Assembly (NCBI RefSeq): GCF_017921815.1
Contig: NZ_JAGEMM010000003.1
Coordinates: 411,312 to 475,311, forward strand
Length of the DNA stretch: 64,000 bases
Source of the DNA: Microvirga antarctica
Lineage (GTDB): Bacteria > Pseudomonadota > Alphaproteobacteria > Rhizobiales > Beijerinckiaceae
Direction: 5' to 3'
How positions within the stretch are numbered: the first letter of the stretch is position 1; the number at the start of each line of letters is the position of its first letter. Shown here one piece after another: positions 35,647 through 44,729 of this stretch. A program made the translations under genes and the position numbers. A model generated the notes under the pieces. That model saw nothing but the letters and a program-made list of their open reading frames with translations, ran no database searches and was not told where the DNA came from.

Positions 35647-36701
35647 TGGGAACAACCCTTTCGCGGATCCTCACGTCCCGCCGGCGAGCCGGGCGATGGC
35701 ACTGGACGGACGTTGCCGCCTACACCTACCTTTGCATTGGCGTGATCCTGATGTTCGGGCCCGTGGCATGGCTGGCGCTCTCATCCTTCAAGACGCAGGC
35801 CGGGTTGCTGGAATTCCCACCGACGTTGCTGCCCTTGGCACAGAAGGAGGTGGTCGTTGATGGCTATCCTCAGCCACTGCCGTTGTTCGCCGCAACGCTC
35901 GAAGACGGCACGACGCGGCATCTCGCCCAGGTCCGACGCATCGGAATTGTGGCGCAGATGGTCGATCCATCCGATCCATCGCAGCAGTTTCGGGTTCCGA
36001 TCGAGCGGCGTATTCCGGTCCGGGAATTCTCTCTGGCGACATCGAATTATACCGAGCCGCTGCAGCGTTTTGCCTTCATGCGCTTCCTCGGTAACTCGGT
36101 CTTTGTGACCGTCGTCGCCACGCTCATCACGCTTTTGATCAACTCGATGGCGGCCTACGCTCTGTCCATTTATGAATTTCGTGGCAAGAATACCGCCATG
36201 GTTCTGGTGATCGGAACGTTGATGATCCCCATCACGATTATTCTCGTGCCAGTCTATCTGGTGGTGACCGAATTCGGTCTCGTCAATTCTCTCTGGGCCG
36301 TCATCCTTCCCGGGGCGGCCACTCCAACGGGTGTTTTTCTCCTTCGCCAGTACATGCTGACGCTGCCCCCTGACCTGATCGAGGCGGCCCGCATGGACAA
36401 GGCATCGGAGTGGCAGATTTACTGGCGCATCGTGATGCCGCTGACTCTTCCGGCCCTTGCAGTGCTGGCGATATTTTCCATCATGTGGCGCTGGAACGAG
36501 TTCCTGTGGCCGCTCGCTGTGCTCACCAAGACGGAAGTCTATACGCTGCAGATCGGGCTCAACGCCTTCCAGGGCGAACTGCAGACGCAGTGGCATTTCC
36601 TTCTCGCCATGACGATGGTGACACTCATTCCGGTCGCCATCGTCTTCGTCTTCCTGCAACGCTTCATCACCACCGGTATTGCCAATACCGGGATGAAATA
36701 A
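35646..36701 (+). CDS. Sugar ABC importer permease, MalG-like, with enlarged periplasmic loop
   Basis: A 351-residue permease partner. The first helix (about 22-43) is followed by an unusually long periplasmic segment of about 100 residues before the second helix. The rest is standard, with EAARMDKASEWQIYWRIVMP as the coupling motif and MWRWNEFLWPLAVLT near the end. AglG-like alpha-glucoside permeases have comparable loops, possibly contacting the binding protein. The start is ATG 35646 (TGATG overlap with the preceding stop) or GTG 35643. Confidence 0.88.
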   Translation: MGTTLSRILTSRRRAGRWHWTDVAAYTYLCIGVILMFGPVAWLALSSFKTQAGLLEFPPTLLPLAQKEVVVDGYPQPLPLFAATLEDGTTRHLAQVRRIGIVAQMVDPSDPSQQFRVPIERRIPVREFSLATSNYTEPLQRFAFMRFLGNSVFVTVVATLITLLINSMAAYALSIYEFRGKNTAMVLVIGTLMIPITIILVPVYLVVTEFGLVNSLWAVILPGAATPTGVFLLRQYMLTLPPDLIEAARMDKASEWQIYWRIVMPLTLPALAVLAIFSIMWRWNEFLWPLAVLTKTEVYTLQIGLNAFQGELQTQWHFLLAMTMVTLIPVAIVFVFLQRFITTGIANTGMK

Positions 36702-36716
36702 CTCTCCGGATGACCC

Positions 36717-37793
36717 ATGGCTGAGCTGAAGCTCGTCGACATCAAGAAGTCCTATGGAGCGGCCAAGATCCTCCACGGCATCGATCTGGACATCGCCGAC
36801 GGTGAGTTCGTCGTGTTTGTCGGGCCGTCCGGTTGCGGCAAGTCCACGCTGCTGCGCATCATCGCGGGACTCGAGCATGTGAGTGAGGGAGAGATTCTGA
36901 TTGACGGTCATAGCGTCGTGGGCGTGCCGGCCTCCGACCGCGGCCTTGCCATGGTGTTCCAGTCCTACGCCCTCTATCCGCACATGAGCGTCTTCAAGAA
37001 CATGGCGTTCGCCCTCGAGAACATGGGGCTCGGACGACAGGAGATTGACCAGCGTGTGCGGCGAGCGGCGCAGATGCTGCAGCTCACGGACTATCTCGAC
37101 CGCAAGCCAAAGGCTCTATCCGGCGGGCAGAGACAGCGCGTGGCCATCGGCCGCGCGATCGTCCGCGACCCCAAGATCTTCCTCTTCGACGAGCCGCTTT
37201 CGAACCTCGACGCGGAGCTGCGAGTCGCGACCCGGAAGGAGCTCGCGGCCCTTCACGGACAGATCGGCGGGACCATGATCTACGTCACGCACGACCAGGT
37301 CGAGGCCATGACCTTGGCCGACCGCATCGTGGTCCTTCGCGCCGGACGGATCGAGCAGATAGGCACTCCGCTCGACGTCTATAACCGACCTGCCAACCTG
37401 TTTGTGGCTGGCTTCATTGGTTCCCCGCGCATGAACCTGCTGCCAGGCCGTGTTGTCGGACCGGACGCCATCCGCATTGGCAACGAACCGCACATGATTG
37501 CGATGCCGCTGCCGGAGGGGCTGCACGTGGATGACGAGATCACGCTCGGTGTGCGACCGGAGCATATGGACGTGACTGCGCGGGACGATGCGGACCTCGC
37601 CATCACCCTGGATCTCGTCGAGCATCTCGGCGGCGAGACCTACCTCTACGGCTCGACGCCGGGTCTGGCGCAGATCACGGTCAAGCAGGATGGCCAGACA
37701 GCCTACCAGCGCGGAACACGGCTCAGGCTGCACTTCAGGCGAGACGCGTTTCACCTTTTTGACGTTGCCGGACGCGCGCTGCGCGCCAACTGA
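36717..37793 (+). CDS. Sugar ABC importer ATP-binding protein (MsmK/UgpC/AglK type)
   Basis: A 358-residue ATPase with Walker A GPSGCGKST, signature LSGGQRQR, Walker B FLFDEPLSNLD and switch VTHDQVEAMTLADRI. A C-terminal TOBE regulatory domain follows, including LGVRPEHMDV. It follows the MalG-like permease after 15 bp and should energise both permeases. ATPases of this kind sometimes serve more than one sugar importer. Confidence 0.94.
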   Translation: MAELKLVDIKKSYGAAKILHGIDLDIADGEFVVFVGPSGCGKSTLLRIIAGLEHVSEGEILIDGHSVVGVPASDRGLAMVFQSYALYPHMSVFKNMAFALENMGLGRQEIDQRVRRAAQMLQLTDYLDRKPKALSGGQRQRVAIGRAIVRDPKIFLFDEPLSNLDAELRVATRKELAALHGQIGGTMIYVTHDQVEAMTLADRIVVLRAGRIEQIGTPLDVYNRPANLFVAGFIGSPRMNLLPGRVVGPDAIRIGNEPHMIAMPLPEGLHVDDEITLGVRPEHMDVTARDDADLAITLDLVEHLGGETYLYGSTPGLAQITVKQDGQTAYQRGTRLRLHFRRDAFHLFDVAGRALRAN

Positions 37794-37814
37794 TCGTTCT
37801 CAGGAGACACATCG

Positions 37815-40184
37815 ATGAAGGCTTTGGTGGAAGGGCGCTACGGCGGTCGCGACGGTATTTGGGCGGTGTTTACTCTTGAGGCCGGCGCGGAGCTTCGAGT
37901 CGGTATCGTGGAGCATGATATCGGACGGGTGCTGCTTCGACGCGGGAATGGATACCGGTTGGATCGCGGCTGGTCTATTGCGCCCGGCGGTCTCGAGCCC
38001 CCCTATGAGGGCCGTCTGCGGGACGACCTGTCCGGCTTTACCTGCCCGAAGGCTGAGGCGAGTGAGGCCGACGGCAAAGTCGTGCTGACGGGCGGTGGCC
38101 TGCGGGCAGAGGTGACACTGGCTCCCTTTGGAATCGCGTGGTTCAGATCCGGCGAAACAACCCCGTTTCTCCATGATCGCGCCACGCAGGCTTACTTTGT
38201 GTCGAACAAGACCGGCACATTGCAGCATGTCATGGCTCGGGACAAAGGCGAGCGTCACTATGGCCTTGGAGACAAAGCCGGCCCTCTCGATCACACTGGC
38301 CGCCGGTTCAAGATCGATGCCGTCGATCCCTGTGGATTTGACGCCGAGCTGAGCGACCCACTCTACAAGATGATTCCGTTCCTGCTGGTCGACGGCCCGA
38401 CCGGCGCGCACGGGGTCTTCTACGACAACATGGCGGTCGGCGAGATGGATCTCGGCTGCACGCTCGACAACTACCATGGATTGTTTCGGTCATATTCGGC
38501 GCAGGATGGCGATCTCGATTTCTACGTGATGGCCGGTCCCACGATTCCGGCGGTCGTCCGACGGTTTTCCTGGCTCACGGGCGGACAGGCCTTTGCGCCG
38601 AAATGGTCCCTCGGTTTTGGCACCACCTCGATGACGATCGCCGATGCGCCGGACGCCGACGCGCGGATCTCGGATTTCATCGACAAGTGTCGTCACTATG
38701 ACGTTCCCTGCGACAGTTTCCATTTCGGCTCTGGCTACACCTCCATCGGACACCGCCGCTACGCCTTCAACTGGAATCGCGACAAATTCCCCGACCCGGC
38801 CGCCACCATGGCGCGGCTCAAAGCTGCTGGGATGGAGCCTGTCACCAATTTGAAGCCATGTCTGTTGGACGATCATCCGCGCCTTCCCGAAGCCATGGCG
38901 GCCGACATTCTCGTGCGGGATGCGCAGACGGGTCGGCCAGCGCTGGCGCAATTCTGGGATGGCCTAGGATTCCACATGGATTTTACCAATCCGGCCGGAA
39001 GAGCCTGGTGGCGGGCCGGCATTAAAACGACATTGCTGGACTATGGGGTCGTGTCCGTCTGGAACGACAACAATGAATTCGAAATCTGGGACGAAGACGC
39101 TGTCTGTGATGGGGATGGCAGGCCTTTTGCTCAATCCCTCGCGCGACCGGCCCAACCGCTGCTGATGACCAAGCTGTCCTACGAGGCGCAGCAGGCTCAG
39201 CATCCGCATAAGCGCCCCTATGCGGTCACGCGGGGCGGGGCCGCGGGGCTTTGGCGCTACGCCCAGACCTGGTCGGGCGACAATGAGACGGCCTGGAAGA
39301 CACTTCGCTTCAACCTGACCCAGGGACTGAATATGAGTCTCTCCGGCATGTTCAACATCGGTCATGACGTCGGAGGGTTTCACGGGCCGAGTCCAACACC
39401 CGAGCTGTTTTGTCGGTTCGTCGAGTTTTGTTCGCTCTGGCCACGCTTTGTCATGAACTCCTGGAAGGACGACGGTGTCGTCAATCTCCCGTGGATGCAT
39501 CAAAGCGTGATGGCAGAGGTTCGCTCCGCCATCCAGCTTCGCTATCGTCTCATGCCCTATCTCTACACTCAGATGTGGCGGGCATCGCTTGCCGACGAAC
39601 CGGTCATCCGACCGCTCTTTTTTGATTTCGGCGACGATGCCGCGGCGAGGGACGTGCAGGACGCTTTCATGCTCGGACCAGACGTGTTGGTGGCTCCCGT
39701 TCTCGAAGAGGGCGCCGTGGCGCGCGATATCTATCTGCCGGTGCATGCCGGCGGTTGGTACGACTTTCACGACGGGACCCATATCCGGGGCGGCCAACAG
39801 GTCAAGGTTCAGGCGCCTTTGGGACGCTTGCCGGTCTTTGTCCGCGCCGGTGCAATGGTGCCGCTCGGGAGCCAGTTCGGCGGGATCGATCCGCAGTCTG
39901 ATGTGCACCGCGAGTTGGTGGTGTTCGGTTCACCTGCGCTGCCGTCCTCGACTGAACTTTATGAAGACAATGGCGACGCTGCGAGTTGGCGGTCAGGAGG
40001 CGGGTTGGTCGTGCGATTCACGCTCGCGCCCCAAGGCGGCGTACTCGTTCTATCCTATGAAGCAGCGGGCGATTATCGGCCAGCCTTCGAAGAGCTGCAG
40101 GTAAGAGCGATCTCTCCCGGCCTCATCATTCGGTCGACTCCGGGCGAGCCCATCAAGCTTGTTCCGGGCGATCCATTTTTTTGA
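37815..40184 (+). CDS. Glycoside hydrolase family 31 protein (alpha-glucosidase/alpha-xylosidase type)
   Basis: A 789-residue retaining alpha-glycosidase. The likely nucleophile is D418 in VSVWNDNNEFE, and the acid/base is D489 in TWSGDNETAW, followed by MSLSGMFNIGHDVGGFHG. The spacing fits GH31. The nucleophile motif WNDNNE differs from the usual WxDMNEP or TDFGE forms, so linkage specificity is uncertain. There is no signal peptide, so it hydrolyses oligosaccharide after import. C-terminal beta-sandwich domains follow from about residue 600. It is the last gene of the LacI-controlled importer operon, 21 bp after the ATPase gene. Confidence 0.9.
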   Translation: MKALVEGRYGGRDGIWAVFTLEAGAELRVGIVEHDIGRVLLRRGNGYRLDRGWSIAPGGLEPPYEGRLRDDLSGFTCPKAEASEADGKVVLTGGGLRAEVTLAPFGIAWFRSGETTPFLHDRATQAYFVSNKTGTLQHVMARDKGERHYGLGDKAGPLDHTGRRFKIDAVDPCGFDAELSDPLYKMIPFLLVDGPTGAHGVFYDNMAVGEMDLGCTLDNYHGLFRSYSAQDGDLDFYVMAGPTIPAVVRRFSWLTGGQAFAPKWSLGFGTTSMTIADAPDADARISDFIDKCRHYDVPCDSFHFGSGYTSIGHRRYAFNWNRDKFPDPAATMARLKAAGMEPVTNLKPCLLDDHPRLPEAMAADILVRDAQTGRPALAQFWDGLGFHMDFTNPAGRAWWRAGIKTTLLDYGVVSVWNDNNEFEIWDEDAVCDGDGRPFAQSLARPAQPLLMTKLSYEAQQAQHPHKRPYAVTRGGAAGLWRYAQTWSGDNETAWKTLRFNLTQGLNMSLSGMFNIGHDVGGFHGPSPTPELFCRFVEFCSLWPRFVMNSWKDDGVVNLPWMHQSVMAEVRSAIQLRYRLMPYLYTQMWRASLADEPVIRPLFFDFGDDAAARDVQDAFMLGPDVLVAPVLEEGAVARDIYLPVHAGGWYDFHDGTHIRGGQQVKVQAPLGRLPVFVRAGAMVPLGSQFGGIDPQSDVHRELVVFGSPALPSSTELYEDNGDAASWRSGGGLVVRFTLAPQGGVLVLSYEAAGDYRPAFEELQVRAISPGLIIRSTPGEPIKLVPGDPFF

Positions 40185-40500
40185 GCCGTCAATGTCGTGA
40201 GCGGATGGCGCCAATAACGATATCTCGTTAAATGAGTAACTCGCACTGCACATCGTGAAGGAATGAACTTTCGGCAACGGCGGTGCAACTTCGAATCGAA
40301 GAGCGCAAGAAAATGCAACAATAAATCGGCCAAAAGGACCTTTTGCGCCGCAAATAATACCCTCATTGAGTGGTAGGAATACCCTCTTTGGGTATTAGCG
40401 CTGCCGTCCGACTTCGTGTCTCTTATGGCCCGAGAATCCTCCCGATTGCGGCCGTCGCCGCGGGCGTCTGGAGGCAACGAAGGACATTTGAGGCGTACCC
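40185..40500. other. Intergenic region, 316 bp, upstream of the RTX repeat protein gene
   Basis: No gene is recognisable. The region is AT-richer than its surroundings. Besides the repeat element annotated separately at 40357-40396, it contains a short AAAAGGACCTTTT palindrome (40332-40344). It most likely contains the promoter and control sites of the RTX gene. Confidence 0.5.
40357..40396. promoter_or_regulatory. Candidate regulatory repeats upstream of the RTX gene
   Basis: ATACCCTC occurs at 40357-40364 and again at 40379-40386, 22 bp apart, about two helical turns. The second copy is part of a perfect inverted repeat, AATACCC / GGGTATT with a 5-nt spacer (40378-40396). Repeats on the same helix face suggest a bound activator or repressor. 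No protein can be named. Confidence 0.45.
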
Positions 40501-43068
40501 ATGGCTGATGTAACAGTAAACCTAATTGACTATAATCTCGGTAAACCCTTCGACGCACTCGACAACGTCGTCCTGGCCGATACAGGCGCTGCCATCGGCG
40601 CTCTCACGCCCACGGAAATCGGCGAGCTGGCTGGAAACAATGTCGACTCCATCAATGCGACCGACGACGTTCTGGCACTGAACACCACGCAGTTCGCCCA
40701 GCTGGGCGCAGTGACCCTGACTGCCGGTGATGCGGTTACTCTCGCAGACACTGGCGCTGCGATCGGCGCTCTCACGCCAACCGAGATTGGTGCGCTGGCT
40801 GGCAAGAACGTCGACATCATCGATGCGACCGACAACGTGTTGGCCCTCAGCGCCGCGCAACTCGCCCAGCTGGGCGCAGTGACCCTGACGACCGGTGATG
40901 TTGTTACTCTCGCAGACACTGGCGCTGCCATCGGCGCTCTCACGCCGACCGAGATTGGTGCGCTGGCTGGCAAGAACGTCGACATTATCGATGCGACCGA
41001 CGACGTGCTGGCGCTCAGCACCGCGCAGCTCGCCCAGCTGGGCGCAGTGACCCTGACGGCCGGTGATGCGGTTACCCTCGCCGACACCGGCGCTGCGATC
41101 GGCGCTCTCGCGCCGGCCGACATTGGGGCGCTGGCTGGCAAGGGCGTCGACTTTATCGATGCGACCGACGACGTGCTGACCCTCGACACCGCACAGCTCT
41201 CCCAGTTGGGTGCAGTGGCCCTGACGGCCGGTGACGTAGTCACTCTGGCGGAATTCGGTGCCGTGCTCTCCGGCGGGTCCGCGGCGCAGGTTGCAACGCT
41301 TCAGGGCCTGGGCGTTGACGTCATCGACGCAGTCGACGACGTGCTCACCTACTCGCTCGACATGATGAACGCATTGGGAACGGTGCAACTGACTGCGGGC
41401 GACCTCGTGACCGTTGCCGATACCGGTGCGGCCTTGAGCGCGCTGACGGCCGCAGAGGTTGCGGCGCTGGTCGCCAAGCAGGTCGACGTGCTCGATGCCA
41501 GTGATAACACCGTTACCCTTTCGGCTGCCGCGACCGCTGCGCTGGGACCGATCACGTTTGACGCCTCAGACACTGTCAACGTCGCCGATACAGGCGCTGC
41601 TATCGCGACTTTGACAAGCGTGCAGATCGGTGGCCTTGCCGCCAAGGGCATCGTGTCGCTCGACGCCAGTGACGATGTCCTCGCACTGTCGGTGGCCCAG
41701 TTCAACGCGCTCGGTGCTGTGACTTTGGCGGCCGGTGATACGGTCTCCTTGGCCGATACAGGCGCTGCGTTGGGCACCTTGACGACCGTACAGCTTGCGG
41801 CCCTCGCAGCAGCGGGGATCGACACGCTTGACGCAACCGACAATGCGCTGTCGCTCTCCATCGCACAGTTGGGCGCTCTCGGTGCCGTCACGCTCACCGC
41901 GGTCGACGTTGTGACTCTGTCCGACACGCGTGCCAATCTCGAAGGGCTCACCATCCCCGAAATGGCAGCGTTGGCCGGCCAGGGTGTCGATCGAATCGAC
42001 GCAAGCGATGACGCACTCGTTCTGTCCATCGCTCAGGCCAATGCACTGGGTGGCGTGTCATTCGCTGCTGGGGATGCCGTCTCGATCGTTGATACGGGAG
42101 CGGCTATCAGCGGCCTCTCGGCAGCCGATATTGCGGCCTTCTCGGCACGTGGGGTCGATTCGTTCGATGCCAGCGACAACATCGTCCAGTTCAGCGTTGC
42201 GCAGTTCGCGTCCCTGGGTGCGGCATCCTTGGCCGCGGGTGACTCTGTCACTCTGGCCGATAACGGCTTCACCCTCAGCGGGCTGAGCGCATCGCAAGTT
42301 GCGCAGCTTGGTGCAAAGGGTGTGGACGTCATCGACACGACGGACAATGTGCTCAATCTGTCGCTTGCGCAGTATCTTGCACTTGGCGGCGTGGCTTTGA
42401 CCGGCGCCGACACCGTGACGCTCTCCGACACTGGCGCTGCCTTGAGTGCGCTGTCCGCGTCGCAGATTGCGGAACTCGCGGGCCGCGGCGTCGATTCCAT
42501 CGACGCAAAGGATGGCGTTCTTACCCTCTCCAAGGCGCAGTATGCGGCGCTGTCGGTACCGCTGGCTGCGGGCGATAGCCTGAAGATCAATGGCGGCGCA
42601 TTCAACGATAAGATCGGTGGAACGGTCAGGAATGACATCCTCAAGGGTCTCGGCGGAAACGATGTCCTGTCGGGCGGTGCGGGCAATGACAAGCTCTACG
42701 GTGGCCTTGGCAAGGACGTGCTGACTGGCGGGCTTGGCAAGGATGCCTTCGTGTTCGACACGTCGCCGAACAAGAAGACAAACGTCGACAAGATCTCCGA
42801 CTTCAACGTCAGGGACGACTCGGTCTACCTCGACAATGCCGTCTTCAAGACACTCGGAAAGGGGACAGAAGCCTCGCCGAAGGAGCTTAACAAGGCGTTC
42901 TTCACCATTGGCGACCACGCCAAGGACAAGAACGACTATGTGATCTTCAACAACAAGACGGGTGTGCTCTATTACGACGCAGACGGGTCTGGCGGAAAAG
43001 CTCAGGTTGAGATTGCGACGTTGAAGAAGGGTCTCAAGATGACCTATCACGACTTCTTCGTGATCTAA
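40501..43068 (+). CDS. RTX-type secreted repeat protein with twelve 56-residue repeats
   Basis: An 855-residue, acidic, almost Cys-free protein. Residues 1-24 form a short leader without a Sec signal. Residues 25-696 are twelve tandem repeats of 56 residues with the core pattern LADTGAAI..L, GVD.IDA.D.VL.LS, and LGAVTLTAGD. Residues about 697-855 carry Ca-binding nonapeptide motifs (GLGGNDVLSGGAGNDKLYGG) and the common alphaproteobacterial RTX tail ending in DGSGGKAQVEIATL then YHDFFVI, which is expected to be the type I secretion signal. It is probably exported in one step to the surface or medium as an adhesin or matrix protein. No type I secretion genes are in the window. ATG 40501 lies after a weak ribosome site, TTTGAGGCGT. 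Confidence 0.85.
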   Translation: MADVTVNLIDYNLGKPFDALDNVVLADTGAAIGALTPTEIGELAGNNVDSINATDDVLALNTTQFAQLGAVTLTAGDAVTLADTGAAIGALTPTEIGALAGKNVDIIDATDNVLALSAAQLAQLGAVTLTTGDVVTLADTGAAIGALTPTEIGALAGKNVDIIDATDDVLALSTAQLAQLGAVTLTAGDAVTLADTGAAIGALAPADIGALAGKGVDFIDATDDVLTLDTAQLSQLGAVALTAGDVVTLAEFGAVLSGGSAAQVATLQGLGVDVIDAVDDVLTYSLDMMNALGTVQLTAGDLVTVADTGAALSALTAAEVAALVAKQVDVLDASDNTVTLSAAATAALGPITFDASDTVNVADTGAAIATLTSVQIGGLAAKGIVSLDASDDVLALSVAQFNALGAVTLAAGDTVSLADTGAALGTLTTVQLAALAAAGIDTLDATDNALSLSIAQLGALGAVTLTAVDVVTLSDTRANLEGLTIPEMAALAGQGVDRIDASDDALVLSIAQANALGGVSFAAGDAVSIVDTGAAISGLSAADIAAFSARGVDSFDASDNIVQFSVAQFASLGAASLAAGDSVTLADNGFTLSGLSASQVAQLGAKGVDVIDTTDNVLNLSLAQYLALGGVALTGADTVTLSDTGAALSALSASQIAELAGRGVDSIDAKDGVLTLSKAQYAALSVPLAAGDSLKINGGAFNDKIGGTVRNDILKGLGGNDVLSGGAGNDKLYGGLGKDVLTGGLGKDAFVFDTSPNKKTNVDKISDFNVRDDSVYLDNAVFKTLGKGTEASPKELNKAFFTIGDHAKDKNDYVIFNNKTGVLYYDADGSGGKAQVEIATLKKGLKMTYHDFFVI
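40573..42588 (+). repeat. Twelve tandem 168-bp coding repeats
   Basis: The period is exactly 168 bp (56 codons) with no linkers. Units 1-3 are nearly identical at DNA level (for example the block around 40736 recurs at 40904), unit 4 is close, and units 5-12 are increasingly divergent; unit 12 has lost a residue in its last strand. This gradient suggests recent duplication at the N-terminal end of an older array. Confidence 0.9.
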
Positions 43069-43087
43069 GACGTCTCTGCATGACGAG

Positions 43088-43119
43088 AACCTCCCGACTT
43101 CGGTCGGGAGGTTTTTTGT
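43088..43119 (+). terminator. Rho-independent terminator after the RTX gene
   Basis: A perfect 11-bp stem (AACCTCCCGAC / GTCGGGAGGTT) with a TTCG tetraloop followed directly by a T run. It lies 20 bp after the stop and before the convergent MocR gene. Confidence 0.93.
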
Positions 43120-43140
43120 TGCCTGAAGCTTCTCGCGCTG

Positions 43141-44589
43141 TCACCCGGGAGGCAGCAGGCTGCGAAGCGTCTCCAGACCCTGCACCATCGCCGCTTCGTT
43201 GCTTGCCGCGTACCCCATCACAAGCCCCGATTTTTCGCGGCCATGACGGTAATGCATCGACAAGGCCGACATGTTGATGCCCCGCTCTCGCGCAGCAAGA
43301 ACAAGCGTGTGATCGGAGATGGGGTGTCGCAGGAGACCCGCCATCTGGATTCCAGAATCGCCCGGCACCATGGTGAGCCAATCCCCGAGATGGGACTGGA
43401 CGAGGTCCTTGAAGGTTTGCCGGCGCGACGCGTAGATGCGGCGCATGCGTCTCAGGTGACGCGCCATGTGGCCTTGCTCGATGAAGTCTGCCAGCGCGGC
43501 CTGCAGCATGAGCGGCGCAAACTGCCCTGTGAGGCTGAGAGCGTTGACGATGCCGTTTTTCAGCGAGGGCGGCAGAACGATGAACCCGAGCCGTAGCGCC
43601 GGAAACAGAATTTTTGCGAACGTCCCGACATAGATGACACGCTCGTCATGGTCGAAGCCCTGCATGGCTGGTATTGGCTGACCCTGGAAGCGATATTCTC
43701 CATCGAAATCGTCTTCGATGATCCACGCATTGAGCGTCTCTGCAATCTCCAGAAGTTGCAACCGCTGCTCCATCCGCATCGAAGCACCGAGTGGATGCTG
43801 GCATGAGGGAGTCACGTAGATAAGCTTCAGGCGGCGAGCAGGTGGCCGTGTGAGATCCCATACACCTTCGCTCACGGCGAGCGGCGCCAGTGTCCCGCCA
43901 GCGGCAACAAAAGCCGATTGGGCACCATAATAGCCGGGTTCCTCCATCCACACGCTGTCGCCGGGATCGAGCAGCAGCCGCGCCAGTAGATCCAATCCGG
44001 CCTGTGCTCCAGTGGTGATCAGGATCTGGTCAGGCGTGCAGCGCACGCCGCGGGCGACCTTCAGATAATTGGCAATCGCCCGACGAAGATCGGGGTAGCC
44101 TTCCACGTGGTAAGTTCCGAACAGGGCGTCGCGGGCATGCTGCGCGCGGCGCGTCAGAAGCCGTCCCCACAGACCGAACGGAAAATTGGCGGCGTCTGGG
44201 AGGCCGGGGTGAAATGCGGTGCCGCCTGGGCGGCCATAATGAAATGGCTGCCGGGTCATCAACTCGCCTCGCTTGGACAAGGGGCGGCGTTGCGCCGGCG
44301 GGGTTTCCTCTGCACTGAGCGGGCGGATCGGCAGGTCGACGACGACCGTGCGGGCGCCTGGTCGCGCCACGCCATAGCCCTCTGCCGTGAGTTGATCGTA
44401 GGCCGCCGTCACCGTGTTGCGGGCGATTCCCAGATCCTGCGCGAGAGCGCGCGTCGACGGCAGATCGGCACCAGCGGGCAGTGCCCGCCTCTGGATGAGG
44501 TCTCGCAGGGCCTCATAGAGCTGCCGGTGCAACGGGACACTGGACGTCCGGTCCAGCGAAAGGGCGAAGAGGGGAAAGGTCTGAGCCAA
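43141..44589 (-). CDS. MocR-family transcriptional regulator (GntR helix-turn-helix fused to aminotransferase domain)
   Basis: A 482-residue PLP-binding regulator. The N-terminal winged helix (about 15-80) contains LPSTRALAQDLGIARNTV. The rest is a fold-type I aminotransferase-like domain with the PLP lysine in VGTFAKILFPALRLGF and the Asp-containing WIIEDDFDGEYRF. MocR proteins sense an amine or PLP itself. The gene is divergent from the IolE-like and importer genes and converges on the RTX terminator. The name comes from rhizopine (inositol derivative) catabolism in rhizobia, which fits the inositol-type neighbours, although the family is broad. Confidence 0.9.
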   Translation of the reverse strand: MAQTFPLFALSLDRTSSVPLHRQLYEALRDLIQRRALPAGADLPSTRALAQDLGIARNTVTAAYDQLTAEGYGVARPGARTVVVDLPIRPLSAEETPPAQRRPLSKRGELMTRQPFHYGRPGGTAFHPGLPDAANFPFGLWGRLLTRRAQHARDALFGTYHVEGYPDLRRAIANYLKVARGVRCTPDQILITTGAQAGLDLLARLLLDPGDSVWMEEPGYYGAQSAFVAAGGTLAPLAVSEGVWDLTRPPARRLKLIYVTPSCQHPLGASMRMEQRLQLLEIAETLNAWIIEDDFDGEYRFQGQPIPAMQGFDHDERVIYVGTFAKILFPALRLGFIVLPPSLKNGIVNALSLTGQFAPLMLQAALADFIEQGHMARHLRRMRRIYASRRQTFKDLVQSHLGDWLTMVPGDSGIQMAGLLRHPISDHTLVLAARERGINMSALSMHYRHGREKSGLVMGYAASNEAAMVQGLETLRSLLPPG

Positions 44590-44729
44590 TTCGGCTCCTC
44601 CTGCAATTTATTATAACGTAACATAAATTCAAAACTGGCTCCATTGAAATTGCGGGAACCGGCCCTCGCGGAGGGTGCAGCGCTTCCTAGTATGGCGCAG
44701 CGGCGATAACGGCGGCTGGGAGCGTGAGC

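Noticed and set aside
34405..36983. Long open frames antisense to the sugar permease genes (287 and 400 codons)
   Set aside because: They are mirror images of GC-rich coding DNA, have no recognisable domains, and conflict with clear permease genes on the plus strand.
40573..42588. Regularly spaced repeats considered as a CRISPR array
   Set aside because: The period is 168 bp with coding periodicity and no spacer-repeat alternation; they encode protein repeats.
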